Shown here one piece after another: positions 32,601-43,228 of a stretch of 64,000 bases of DNA. The stretch covers positions 419,703 through 483,702 of the forward strand of contig BJOX01000141.1 of NCBI GenBank assembly GCA_009731375.1. The letters are read 5' to 3'. Under the pieces are notes generated by a model. It ran no database searches, was not told the origin of the DNA, and worked only from the letters and a program-made list of their open reading frames with translations. Position 1 is the first letter of the stretch. Each line of letters begins with the position of its first letter. Made by a program: the position numbers and the translations under genes. This stretch comes from Paulinella micropora. Lineage: Eukaryota; Cercozoa; Imbricatea; Euglyphida.

Positions 32601-32608
32601 ATGATAAC
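32066..32608. repeat. (GAT)n-(AAT)n-(ACT)n-(AAT)n compound array
   Basis: Trinucleotide blocks in sequence; the ACT block lies at about 32,335-32,430. Confidence 0.95.
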
Positions 32609-32724
32609 TAGGCCCTGCGCGAACACCTGAGAGGATGGTTTTGCGGTGCGCGAATTCGCGCAACCTCCCACCCACCCATCCCCCTCTTCCCAAGGTCGTT
32701 TTTCCTCGCATTCTCACACGCACA

Positions 32725-33123
32725 GCTTTTACAGCCTTGGAGTAACCTCAGCCGTTCATTTCGGCACTACTTTGTCATTAAATTTTCATAATTTCACCTA
32801 TATCTCTAAAAAAGAGCTCGTGACAAGCTTTGCGAAGCGCAAAGAATCAGCCTCTAAGCCCCTCTGGTACAACTCTTAGAGCCTTGGAGCATTCTCAGCC
32901 ATTCATTTCGGCACTACTACTTTGCCACAATCTTTCGTAAATCTCTTTTGCAAATGGTTCACTACCAAGAGCGCGTCCCGAGGTTGTGAAAACCAAAAAA
33001 TCAGCCTCTCAACCCTTCTGATACAGCTTTGAGAGCCTTGGAGCATTCTCAGCCATTCATTTTGGTGCCAGCAAATCCACTCCGGGTACGTGCAATTACA
33101 GGGCTTGGGTTCCCGGGGGGAAG

Positions 33124-33182
<59 letters not shown>

Positions 33183-33350
33183 NNNNNNNNNNCGACAGGT
33201 ACGTTCCATTGCCGGAGGTAACCGGCAGGAACCCTTCTGGCACAACTCTTAGAGCCTTGGAGCATTCTCAGCAGTTCATTTTGGTGCCGGCTTATGCGAG
33301 TGGGGTACGTATAAATGCAGGGCTTGGGCTCACGGGGGGAGGCCCCCCCT
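32725..33350. repeat. ~150-bp tandem units with GAGCCTTGGAGCATTCTC
   Basis: Copies start at about 32,732, 32,878, 33,033 and 33,251, each with AGCCTTGGAGCATTCTCAGC and TTCATTT-GG. The third copy is enlarged by a C homopolymer (33,127-33,182) and a 10-N gap (33,183-33,192). CCGGAGGTA-CCGGCA (33,212 and 33,368) is also duplicated. Confidence 0.88.
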
Positions 33351-33413
33351 TCCCTACGTTCAATCGCCGGAGGTACCGGCAAGTACTCCCAAAAACACAA
33401 TGAATTTGACATT

Positions 33414-33790
33414 CAGGACACTCTCCTAACGCAAATGTTTGCGTGAATTCCAAAAAAATTACATCAGCATCAAGATCGAGTCTGGGGCTAGCATCAAGAT
33501 CGAGTCTGGGGCTAGCTACCCTATCAATATGAGCTCCCAACTCCTCCTGGTTCCACAAACCATGATTTATTCCGATAGGGTTGCAGAAATGGAGTGAAAA
33601 AACAAAGTTTTGGCATTCAGGACTCCTCTAAACGCAAATATTTACGTGAATTCCAAAAAAAAATTGTATCAGCATCCAGATCGAGTCTGGGGCTAGCCAC
33701 CCTACAAATACGAGCTCCCAACTACTCCTGGTTCCCACAAACCGCGATTTATTCCAACAGGGGTTCACAAATGGGGTGGGAAAAAAAATA
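33414..33790. repeat. ~190-bp tandem duplication
   Basis: Two copies (about 33,414-33,606 and 33,608-33,780) share ACGCAAAT-TTTGCGTGAATTCC, ATCGAGTCTGGGGCTAGC and CCTGGTTCC-ACAAACC. The first copy has an internal 24-bp duplication of ATCAAGATCGAGTCTGGGGC. Confidence 0.92.
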
Positions 33791-33885
33791 GGGGGGGGGG
33801 GGAANNNNNNNNNNNNNNNNNNNNNNNNNNNNNNNNNNNNNNNNNNNNNNNNNNNNNNNNNNNNNGGTGGGGGGGGGGGGGTACA
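33791..33885. repeat. poly-G tracts around gap 33,805-33,865
   Basis: G12 on the left and G-rich runs on the right of a 61-N gap. Confidence 0.9.
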
Positions 33886-33939
33886 CAATTTCCATTTCAC
33901 CCCTCCCTCTACTCCCAACATATTTCAGGGATAATAATA

Positions 33940-33961
33940 ACATTCTTCTTCTTCTTCTTCT

Positions 33962-33993
<32 letters not shown>

Positions 33994-34198
33994 TTCGTCG
34001 GTCTTCTTCTTCTCCTTCTTCTTCTTCTTCTTCTTCTTCTTCTTCTTCTTCTTCTTCTTCTTCTTCTTCTTCTTCTTCTTCTTCTTCTTCTTCTTCTTCT
34101 TCTTCTTCGTCTTTGTCCTTGCTCTGAGTAAATGCTTCCACCGCTCTTTTTTATGCCCCATCTGCAACTAAATAATAATTATTTACACTATACTACTA

Positions 34199-34244
<46 letters not shown>

Positions 34245-34376
34245 CTTGCTTACTGGGAAAAAAAAAGAAAAAAAAGAAGAAAAAGAAAGAGAGAGAGAGA
34301 GAGCGTGAGTGAGTGAGAGTGAGTGAGTGAGTGAGAGAGAGAGAGACAGAGAGAGATAGAGAGAGAGCGAGTGAGT

Positions 34377-34415
<39 letters not shown>

Positions 34416-34480
34416 AGGGAGGGAGAGAGAGAGAGGGAGAGAGAGCGAGTGTGTGTGTGTGTGAGAGAGAGAGAGAGAAA
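33940..34480. repeat. (TTC/GTC)n, (ACT)n and (GA/GAGT)n arrays
   Basis: TTC array with GTC block (33,940-34,118), ACT array (34,188-34,243), then a GA/GAGT array (34,280-34,475). Confidence 0.95.
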
Positions 34481-34559
34481 AGAGGAAGGAAAATTTGAAG
34501 GATGAAGGAGGGAGGACGAAGGAAGGAGCAGCACGAGAGAAACAGATGAAATCCGAATG

Positions 34560-34635
34560 AGTACTTTGGGATTTTGCGGATGGGAACCTCTCCATTCTTC
34601 AGTGCCTGCTCTACCAGCTCATCGATTCCCGCCAT
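34560..34635 (-). CDS. possible short coding exon
   Basis: The minus frame from the ATG at 34,635 reads MAGIDELVEQALKNGEVPI and RKIPK, with protein-like composition. It then reaches AAAGTACTC, which could hold a donor. There is no homology that I recognise and no second exon. It may be a chance frame. Confidence 0.2.
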
Positions 34636-34639
34636 GGCA

Positions 34640-35820
34640 GTGAGTCTACTTGCACACCAATCCACACAAACTTGGCATTTGATGCATTCTGCAACTGTAC
34701 CGTACCCTTAGGGTTTCTTTCACTTCAAAAGTTTTTGGGGAGGAGACAGAGACTTGCATAAACATTCATGCGAAAGTATGACTTTCATGTAGATGGTGTG
34801 CTGCATCAAAATTTGCAAATAGCTGCAAATGTGTGCAAAGGATAACGAGATAGGTGGTGCGATTGCTTCAGGTGAGAAAGGTCTTTACAATTTTTTTTCT
34901 ACCTACATCTCTCGCAAATTTTCATTCGACTGACGTTTTTACTTGGAGTAAAATCTGCCACTAATGCCGGGGCCGGCGGAGGTCTTCGTTTCCACCAGAA
35001 ACTCACGTGGGAGTAGATACAGTACAGTGTTCCACAGTCATTGCTTTCGAGTTTGTGAGACTTTTGTGTGTAATTCCCTATGCTTTCCGACGATGTCGTT
35101 TCTTGAATATGGGGTCTTCAGACTGACATTTAAGTTTATAGGCTTAATATCAAAATCTCTTTGGACTGGAACCCTCGGAATTTCTGCTTCTAACCTATTG
35201 TACTGTGTTGTATGTAAGCACTTCGATGTAGCTTCCAAGAGCACATTTTGTTCAAACCCACGCATGTCATCCAAGAGCACACTCATGTCCTTTCAAATGA
35301 AGCAGCCCNNNNNNNNNNNNNNNNNNNNNNNNNNNNNNNNNNNNNNNNNNNNNNNNNNNNNNNNNNNNNNNNNNNNNNNNNNNNNNNNNNNNNNNNNNNN
35401 NNNNNNNNNNNNNNNNNNNNNNNNNNNNNNNNNNNNNNNNNNNNNNNNNNNNNNNNNNNNNNNNNNNNNNNNNNNNNNNNNNNNNNNNNNNNNNNNNNNN
35501 NNNNNNNNNNNNNNNNNNNNNNNNNNNNNNNNNNNNNNNNNNNNNNNNNNNNNNNNNNNNNNNNNNNNNNNNNNNNNNNNNNNNNNNNNNNNNNNNNNNN
35601 NNNNNNNNNNNNNNNNNNNNNNNNNNNNNNNNNNNNNNNNNNNNNNNNNNNNNNNNNNNNNNNNNNNNNNNNNNNNNNNNNNNNNNNNNNNNNNNNNNNN
35701 NNNNNNNNNNNNNNNNNNNNNNNNNNNNNNNNNNNNNNNNNNNNNNNNNNNNNNCACGCCTCTCCTCCCTCCGTAAACACACAAGCGCAAGTCTAACGCA
35801 CAGGAAGACAAATAGTGCGG
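34640..35820. other. low-copy DNA with gap 35,309-35,754
   Basis: No gene recognised. A minus frame at 35,038-35,286 (82 codons) is not repetitive but has no motif, and it runs into a 446-bp gap. Confidence 0.5.
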
Positions 35821-36277
35821 AATGAAGACAATGTCGTTAAAATGAGTGGAATACTTTCCAAGGCATATTTACTCTGCTGCTAACTAATTAGCCAGTTGTA
35901 CTTGCCAAGGCTCAGTTGCTCGTGTCTGGTTTATTTTTTCCAACCAGTCAACATGTAAGAGCTATGTTTGTGTATGTTGTAATTATTAACTAGGTAAGTG
36001 GATGCGAGGTCGCAGAAGGGCGGTAATCTGCGTGGAGACGGGAGAACAGTTCTCGTCCATGGCCTCGGCCGGTCGTTCGGTACAACACAGATACTATGGT
36101 TTATGTATGTACTGTATTAAGGTATGTATGCCTATGTGCGCTGTATTTGTATATGTGCTAATGTAAAAGATTACATGCACAGATCTACCCGTGTAAGCTT
36201 TAGTCCTTGTATGTAGAGGTTTGAGTACATACCACACGCATACACTGATGCATACATTCATCATAACAAGCAAACTA

Positions 36278-36735
36278 CATCCCCAACCTACCTACCTACC
36301 TACCTACCTACCTACCTACCTACCTACATACATACATACATACATACATACATACATACATACATACACAGGCACATACAATGTACATACATATCAACAT
36401 ACATATGACATACATACATACATATATACATATATACATACATGCATATGTACATACATACATACGTACATAAATACATACATGCATACATACATACATC
36501 CGTACGTACATACATACATCCGTACGTAACGTACTTACGTACGTAGGTACGTATACACACACACACATACATACATACATACATACATACATACATAGAT
36601 ACATATATACATACATACATACACATACATACATACATACATAAAAATGTACATACATACATACATACATACATACATACATGCATGCATACATACATAC
36701 ATACATACATACATGCATGCATGCATACATACTTG
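36278..36735. repeat. (CCTA)n/(CATA)n array
   Basis: CCTA block then a long CATA array with CGTA, CACA and TGCA variants. Confidence 0.96.
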
Positions 36736-36749
36736 TTGCTTGTTGGCAG

Positions 36750-36902
36750 ATGGGACTCAGGGGAGGGGCGCAAAACATTCTTATGGCACTGCGTATGGGG
36801 ACCAAAGCAGGAGGTATAACTACTACTTTTTTAAGCAGACCTTGTGATCCCGAAGCAGATCAAGTTATTGAAGAGGCAGAAAGCCAGTTAAGGACTTTCT
36901 AA
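36750..36902 (+). CDS. possible terminal exon (51 codons)
   Basis: After TTGCTTGTTGGCAG, a plausible 3' splice site at 36,749, an open frame reads MGLRGGAQNILMALRMGTK and GGITTTFLSRPCDPEADQV, then EEAESQLRTF and a stop at 36,902. The composition looks like a real protein end, but no family was recognised and the upstream sequence is a CATA array. The start at 36,750 is only the first base after the AG. Confidence 0.3.
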   Translation: MGLRGGAQNILMALRMGTKAGGITTTFLSRPCDPEADQVIEEAESQLRTF

Positions 36903-36967
36903 TGAGCCGTAGTGCAGGCTAGGGATACAAGGAGCTGGCTGAGAACAAAGCGCTTGAAGTCAGTGTA

Positions 36968-37430
<463 letters not shown>

Positions 37431-37539
37431 CCTGCCCAACCCACAACAAAATTTGTAGGAGTCCACTGGACGTACGCGCAAGAATCACCGTGTTATAACG
37501 CACGATCTAATCCTCTCACCGACGAACAACAGAGATGAT

Positions 37540-37542
<3 letters not shown>

Positions 37543-37596
<54 letters not shown>

Positions 37597-37637
37597 TTCT
37601 CTCTCTCTTTCTCTCTTTCTCTCTCTTTATATATATA

Positions 37638-37722
<85 letters not shown>
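37543..37722. repeat. (CT)n microsatellite
   Basis: CT tract with CTTT blocks and a short TA insert. Confidence 0.97.
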
Positions 37723-37724
<2 letters not shown>

Positions 37725-37934
37725 GGTCTCTCTAGTCTAAAATATCAGTGCCCTGGGAGCAGCTGTAGCTTTTTTGATTCTCCCTTGAGCCACCACATGT
37801 TTTCATTTATCTCCGAATCGCCTACTTCATTTTCCTCTCATTTTTACAAACTTACCGGTAGGTAATACAATAGCTCTTCATTTATTAAAATAGTTTCAGA
37901 GAAAAAAAAATGATATTAATCTTTTAACTTAATT

Positions 37935-38520
37935 TCAGTGGACTGAATCCACTTAAGTGGATGGGATCGTGCAGAGGTTTATACCACGGAGTGTTTAATA
38001 ATGTGATGAGACTAGATAACAGTCGGAAATATCGATATTAATATTATGATTAAAAACCACCTCTAGTTTGGAAAACAACTTTCTTTGGTTGAAAAAACTT
38101 GCAAAACCAACTTCAAGAGTATAACGATTTGAGGTGTCACTCATTCACTGAAGTTTCAAGTTTTTTGTCATTTTCCCCGGAAAATCTGTGGTCAAAAGTC
38201 GATTTTTCCCGCAACAGCATGGCCGCCAGTGGCTTGAGAGTCTAACAGCTTGTTCTCTGTAACCGTTCACCACGCAACCGTTCATCCTATTCTGCAAATT
38301 TGTAAAATTGCTCCTCAACACCTTTCCTGTTTAAGGTGTCACGTGACAAGTTGAGTAGTGGTTATTATTAATAATATTCATATCAAGTTCATCAAGCTGA
38401 GATTTTGCATTGCTGCGAAGTATGACGGTATTCTTTCTCAGCATGATCAAATATGGCCTAATGAGGTTTTATCAGACTGAGCACTTTAACGACCTGCCAA
38501 ACTTTCACTACCGTTGACTT
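37935..38520 (-). mobile_element. diverged relative of the 46.8-kb TTAA-type element
   Basis: Read 5' to 3', this segment matches the reverse complement of 48,340-47,860. Shared strings are ATCCACTTAAGTGGAT (37,946-37,962), CAGAGGTTTA, GATTTGAGGTGTCACTC, AAAAGTCGATTTTT, CAACACCTTTCC and ATCAAATATGG-CTAATG. Identity is perhaps 65-75%. The far end is not recognisable, so it is a truncated or decayed copy in opposite orientation. Confidence 0.7.
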
Positions 38521-39240
38521 TTCACTTTTTTTGACCAGCCTGTTAGCCTCCGATTCTCCTCTGCACGACATTTCGACTTGATTATTTATCATAGTATTAA
38601 TAACTAGTTTTCGATTTCGTTCAGAAATGACTTCAAAAAATCAATTTAAAGATTCTGCTATGAATCGCCTTTTTCACCATATCACTGCCTTTTTGTCCTT
38701 TTTACTGTGACACAGTCATAGCGATAAATTTGTTGACAAGGACGTGAACAGGTGAAAAATGAGCACAGAGTCATAACCGCCGGATGATACTTTTTACCCA
38801 GATGCAAATCCTGGACACTTGAACTACAAGTTGGACTTGAAGCCAGCCTTCAAGTACTTTACAGTAGTTTTTGCGAAGCTCAGCTCACCAAACTCACAAT
38901 CTACGTTACCGTACTTTGCAACCCAAGTCTGCAACAAGTAGAAATCTACGTAAATAAACGAAGTGACCGCTCTGCAATTTACTTGTATTTCACCTACTCT
39001 CTGGACTCAGGACTTAATGCAGCCATAGAGATCTTAGTAAGAGTCCGTTGTGTAATTACCCCTTGGGGTTGTATCCAAAGTCACAATTCGAATTTTCCTT
39101 TCAAGTGGAAACTGCACATACAGAGTTATGTGTGCCCTGTCGACAGATCGATTTGAAAGCACCTCCTACAAGGAAGGTACTACTCAACGAAACTAGGAGA
39201 ATCTGATCAAAGTCATCAAAAACATCTGTCTTTGCATTTT
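38521..39240. other. AT-rich DNA upstream of the Copia-related element
   Basis: No gene. It could contain the decayed end of the TTAA element and a 5' LTR of the Copia-related element. ATTACCCCTTGGGGTT at 39,055 resembles 13,625 but no LTR pair is demonstrable. Confidence 0.4.
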
Positions 39241-39470
39241 TGTGTCGTCTCTCTGCTCTTCTGCACTCTATGCAGTGAACCAACACAGTACGTGTCTGGT
39301 TTTGTTTGTGTTGGGATCACCCCCTTATCACCTAGCGAGATCACCCTCTCTGCTGCTCACAACGCTCTACCGGTGTACTGGCACTGCCTGGCTTACTCCT
39401 GGTAACCTACTATGTTCGCCAATTCACGCCACGACGATCCCCTGTCGCGCCTCTGTGAGCACAAAAGGAA

Positions 39471-39725
39471 ATGTCTGGATCCGTTTACCATCCTGGGCGT
39501 CCACCATGGTCTCCTGCCGCCTCTGAGAAGAAATTTCTGAAGGAAGTTGAAGATGGGAAGTCAACTCCTCTTACTATGGACCTCTCCTGGACGCAATCAA
39601 CGCAGTTCCGACAAGACCTGTTCACCACCTACTCTGGTGAATACCGTAATATTCTACTCAAGGCAGTTAAAGACAAGCAAACTAATTTGCTTCATCTTCC
39701 ATTGGTACCGACACCTGCCCTTTAA
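39471..39725 (+). CDS. Gag-like N-terminal segment
   Basis: 84 codons, MSGSVYHPGRPP to the stop at 39,725, with a good ATG context (GGAAATGT). It contains SEKKFLKEVEDGK and FRQDLFTTYSGEYRNILLKAV, helical and typical of a capsid N-terminus in style. The next ORF begins 3 nt after the stop in the same frame, so a single stop codon splits one protein. Confidence 0.45.
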   Translation: MSGSVYHPGRPPWSPAASEKKFLKEVEDGKSTPLTMDLSWTQSTQFRQDLFTTYSGEYRNILLKAVKDKQTNLLHLPLVPTPAL

Positions 39726-39728
39726 CTA

Positions 39729-40970
39729 ATGTGTAACCCCAACGTGACTGCCCACGACATCTACCAGGAGTGCCTGGGGCCTACAGGCTCTGCGGCACAG
39801 CACGAAGCTCTCTGGAACCAACTGGGAACCATCATTCCTCTCGAGGAATTTGTTAACTCAACATCGATCCCTGGGGCGCCTGGGCCACTTTCAGGATTGG
39901 TACTCCCTGCTCCAACCAGCACTCCCATCACCGTTCCCCCACCGAGCCTGACTAGTACGACCCCAGCAGCGGCTTTGGGAAGCATTCCTCTGGGACCTAC
40001 CCCACCAAATCAACCATTGGCGAGCCCTACTACCCCAGCTGTTCCACCGCCTACTGCAGCATCGTCCCCTGTGGCAACTCCAACAACTGCCTTAAGCATT
40101 ACTCCAGTTACGATGCCGGCTAGTGCAACAGCATTGGCCCCCATCAGTCGGGTACCTCCAATGACACCAGTGACTGTCGACCCATTTGCCCGCCCTGGCA
40201 GCCTTGCGAGTGGAGCTACACCCCTACCCCGGCGTGAACCGCTTCCATCACTGGGATCACTCCTCGCGGCGCGTCCCATACCACTGGTCAGTCGCACCCT
40301 ATCCATGTTGGATCGAGCCTTCACGTCGCCACTCCGACCGGATGAGCGGCCCCCTTGGACCTATGCAGGCCTTCCCGACGCGCAGACGACAACTACCCCG
40401 TCGAGCACCCCGACTGGCTCGTCAGGTTCAGCAAATACCACCTCGACGCCCGTACGCTCAACGCCTCGCGTCGTGTTGGGTACAACATTGACAGGTAGTC
40501 GAATTTCACTGACTCCCCTCTTCTCCGTTCCGGAACAATCGGGCCCGACCTTGTCCGCTGTCGGTGCAAGCTTCTCCGCGGAGGACCGAGGTGGAGCCTC
40601 CGAGACAGGATCAACTGCGGCTACGACTCCTATGAGCCCGTCGTCGAGTTCATCGTCGAGCTCGTCCTCGAGTTCGTCATCGAGTTCATCGTCCAGCACG
40701 GCAACTGAGACCCCGACGCCCTCCCCTTCGACGGAGACAGACCCCGCCCGTCCTCGGATGACCACAACATTCCCTTCACCTACGAACGGTGAACCCCCTT
40801 CGACATCGTCGGGAGGAAGGATCCTGCGATCAACCACCGCTGCTGGTATACCACCCCGCACCTTGCACACGATGTCTCGAGTCCGATCCCTATTCGTGAC
40901 GACCCGACAACCGCGCCGACCGCTGATGCCGGAGCTCAAGCCCGTGAACTCGCGTTCAACCTTCAGCTGA
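39729..40970 (+). CDS. Pro/Thr/Ser-rich Gag-like segment
   Basis: 413 codons. The first 60 residues look folded (NVTAHDIYQECLGP, HEALWNQLGTIIPLEEF). Then come about 330 residues of Pro/Thr/Ser/Ala-rich low complexity, with a Ser run at about 300-320 encoded by mixed TCG/TCA/TCC codons. Mixed codons mean the run is not simply a microsatellite. It ends by frameshift: the next frame reads NLQLNNLAMLLACNRI and continues the protein. Function inferred only from position. Confidence 0.5.
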   Translation: MCNPNVTAHDIYQECLGPTGSAAQHEALWNQLGTIIPLEEFVNSTSIPGAPGPLSGLVLPAPTSTPITVPPPSLTSTTPAAALGSIPLGPTPPNQPLASPTTPAVPPPTAASSPVATPTTALSITPVTMPASATALAPISRVPPMTPVTVDPFARPGSLASGATPLPRREPLPSLGSLLAARPIPLVSRTLSMLDRAFTSPLRPDERPPWTYAGLPDAQTTTTPSSTPTGSSGSANTTSTPVRSTPRVVLGTTLTGSRISLTPLFSVPEQSGPTLSAVGASFSAEDRGGASETGSTAATTPMSPSSSSSSSSSSSSSSSSSSSTATETPTPSPSTETDPARPRMTTTFPSPTNGEPPSTSSGGRILRSTTAAGIPPRTLHTMSRVRSLFVTTRQPRRPLMPELKPVNSRSTFS

Positions 40971-41440
40971 ACAACTTGGCGATGCTTTTGGCCTGCAACC
41001 GCATCATCGACACGGTACACAAGTGGGGAGACAAAGCTGCAGTGGCCCTCATGGACGCGTACTTGACCCGCTTCATTCGTGTCATCGACGATCGCACCCG
41101 CGTCTGCAAGCTGGTGTATCGATATCATCCCTTACATGCTCATCGAGTACTTCAGGGAGCTGTTCAAAGGACGTTTGGACAAGGGAGACACGAAGCGACC
41201 AGCCATACACGGCCTCAAGCTTCGACGCTTCAAGAAGGAAAGCCTCGCGGCTTACATCAACAGGTGTATTATAAGCTACGACACGGCCTACGCCGCTGGC
41301 TACTGGACGGCCGACGCCAACCAAGTTCGCGACGTGTCCCGGATGCTCACTCCTATGGAACGTGATCGATGGACTCGGTACGCTACCGAGGTACTCAATA
41401 CGCTTGGTATTGCTTGGTATTGCTTGGCCCCGCGACCTCG
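40940..41440 (+). pseudogene. Gag core-like region (frameshifted)
   Basis: Two frames. The first (about 40,940-41,140) reads ARELAFNLQLNNLAMLLACN and GDKAAVALMDAYLTRFIRVI. The second (41,079-41,420) reads LIEYFRELFKGRLDKGDTK, LRRFKKESLAAYINRCIISY and RMLTPMERDRWTRYATEV. The F-KKESLAAYI-R pattern resembles Gag capsid regions of Copia/Ty3 elements (a loader-type helix followed by an x-G-ESVxxYhxR-like motif). Confidence 0.55.
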
Positions 41441-42799
41441 CCGACCTTCTCCCCTGGACCAACTCCCTCGACCTTCACGTCGTGGAAGAATATTGGCAAT
41501 GGATGGAAAGCGTCACGAAGCACTCGACGGCCGCCAACTACAAGCGACAGCACGATCGCCCAAGTTGAACTCGCCAAACGCCTTCTGCCTCCTCGCGATC
41601 CACCCGCCAAGGTCGACAACCGCCAGAGGAACAGACAGCGCAAGGTGCAGAAGGAGAACAAGGAGCCCAAACGCCCGCCACGTCAGAAGCGCAAGGCTGA
41701 CGCCATGTCGATGGCCCAACCGGCTACGTCACCGGACCGTGGACGCCCCAACAAGCGGACCAAGACGAACAATCTGCCTCCGACTACGAAGAAGACGGCA
41801 ACACGCCCGCCCCTCACTGGCGCGAATGCGATCGCCATCCCGCCGAAGAAATCTTCGATGGTCACGGCTGCCACCAAGTCCGCTCCGAGCTCGCCGAAGC
41901 GCCTGCCCTTTACCGGAGTCCCGTGTGCCTACTGCAAGGAACATAACCAGTTCCTCAAGCAAGACCAGACCCCGAAACATTCATTCGATCAATGCAAGCT
42001 TCGCCAGCAGCGTTGTCAGGACGAGGGCAAACATTGCAACTGGAAGCCATCCTCGGCCGCCACGCGCAACCCGCCTCGGGCATTCCCCATGACGACGCGC
42101 CCATCGCCTCGGCCAACTCGGCGTCCACTCCGCATCTCCACGATCCCGACGGTCGTCTGCGGAAGCATCTACGTACACAAATCCCTTCGGCCATCACCGG
42201 ATGAGGAATGTATCGGTAAGACTTCGTGCGTTTTGGACTCCGCATGCAACTGCAAAGGCGTGGCCCTCCTCGAGTGGGTACTACATCATGGATTCGAGAT
42301 CGTGTCTCTTCCGCCCGTCGACGCACGCTCATCCGTGGGACGTATCAACGCCGTCCTTGCTGAAGGCATCGAGCTATTCGTCTCGGCGATCCCGACGTCC
42401 CCGCTCCCTGCCATCACGATTTACATTTCAAACCACCTCCCCGATGGTATGAACTTGCTTCTTGCCAACGAGGTCGCGGCTCAACTCAACCTCTCCATCG
42501 ACGACGCTCAAGCGACCAGGCCCACGGACTACATGCCCCTGAAGCCAGCTTCCAAGCAAATCGTCTACGAGACCGAGTTTCACCTCTTCGAGACTCCGCT
42601 ACAGGTCGGTGATCTACAACTAGCAACGGTTAGTTACGACTTCCGCCCTACCACGTTGGCGAAGGAAACTTCCTACCCGATAGCCAAGTTCTATAAAATC
42701 ATCGACCCCCGTCCCAACCTACAACCCCTTCGACTGCACATGACCTCCTGTCCACCTAGAACGCTCACCTCTACGGTCGCCACGTCAACCTGTTCATGA
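41430..42799 (+). pseudogene. basic region, zinc-knuckle-like motif and retropepsin-like domain
   Basis: The frame is open from 41,369 to 42,799. A basic Lys/Arg/Pro region (41,600-41,800) precedes a cysteine/histidine cluster, CAYCKEHNQFLKQDQTPKHS then FDQC (41,929-41,999), which resembles an extended CCHC knuckle. At about 42,225 SCVLDSACNCKG fits the D-[ST]-[GA] active-site strand of a retropepsin, followed by an HLPDGMNLLLANEVAAQLNL segment like the LLG-x-D-x-L strand. The domain order Gag-knuckle-protease is right for a retroelement. At about 42,760 a frameshift leads into the acidic tail. Confidence 0.55.
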
Positions 42800-42951
42800 T
42801 GGGCAAGCCATCGCCTAGCGACGGCCACGTCAAAGACCTAGAAGAGGATGACGAGGAAGATGACGAGGAGGCCGACGAACAAGACGAAGAGGAAGTCGAG
42901 GAAGAAGTGGAAGAGGTCGAATCGACAAGCGAACGAGGTGACGAAGACTAG
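42755..42951 (+). pseudogene. acidic tail (Asp/Glu-rich)
   Basis: Continues the previous protein in another frame: HVNLFMMGKPSPSDGHV, then about 45 residues, mostly Asp/Glu, then a stop at 42,951. Codons for Glu and Asp alternate irregularly, so it is not a simple repeat. Confidence 0.5.
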
Positions 42952-43228
42952 GTCAGCCACCCTTCGTGCGCGCAGACGAAAAACGTCACCACGCGCCATC
43001 GTGGACGTCACCTGGAAGATAAACTCACCCCGCCTCCGTCTTCCAAACGGCAAAAGTTGGAACTTAGCATCCCCGAGCCCAGAGGAGTCACCGGCCCCTT
43101 CGGCTACCGCGACTGCTACTCCTAGCACAGGCGCCTCCGCCCGGGAATGACAGGACACACCTTCTTCGCAAGCGGGACCGCCACATTCACCGACGTGGTG
43201 GTTGAACTCAGCCTGGAAAAAGGAGGAC

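Noticed and set aside
40361-41128. 255-codon minus frame
   Set aside because: Antisense to the Gag-like region of the Copia-related element; Val/Glu-rich shadow without motifs.
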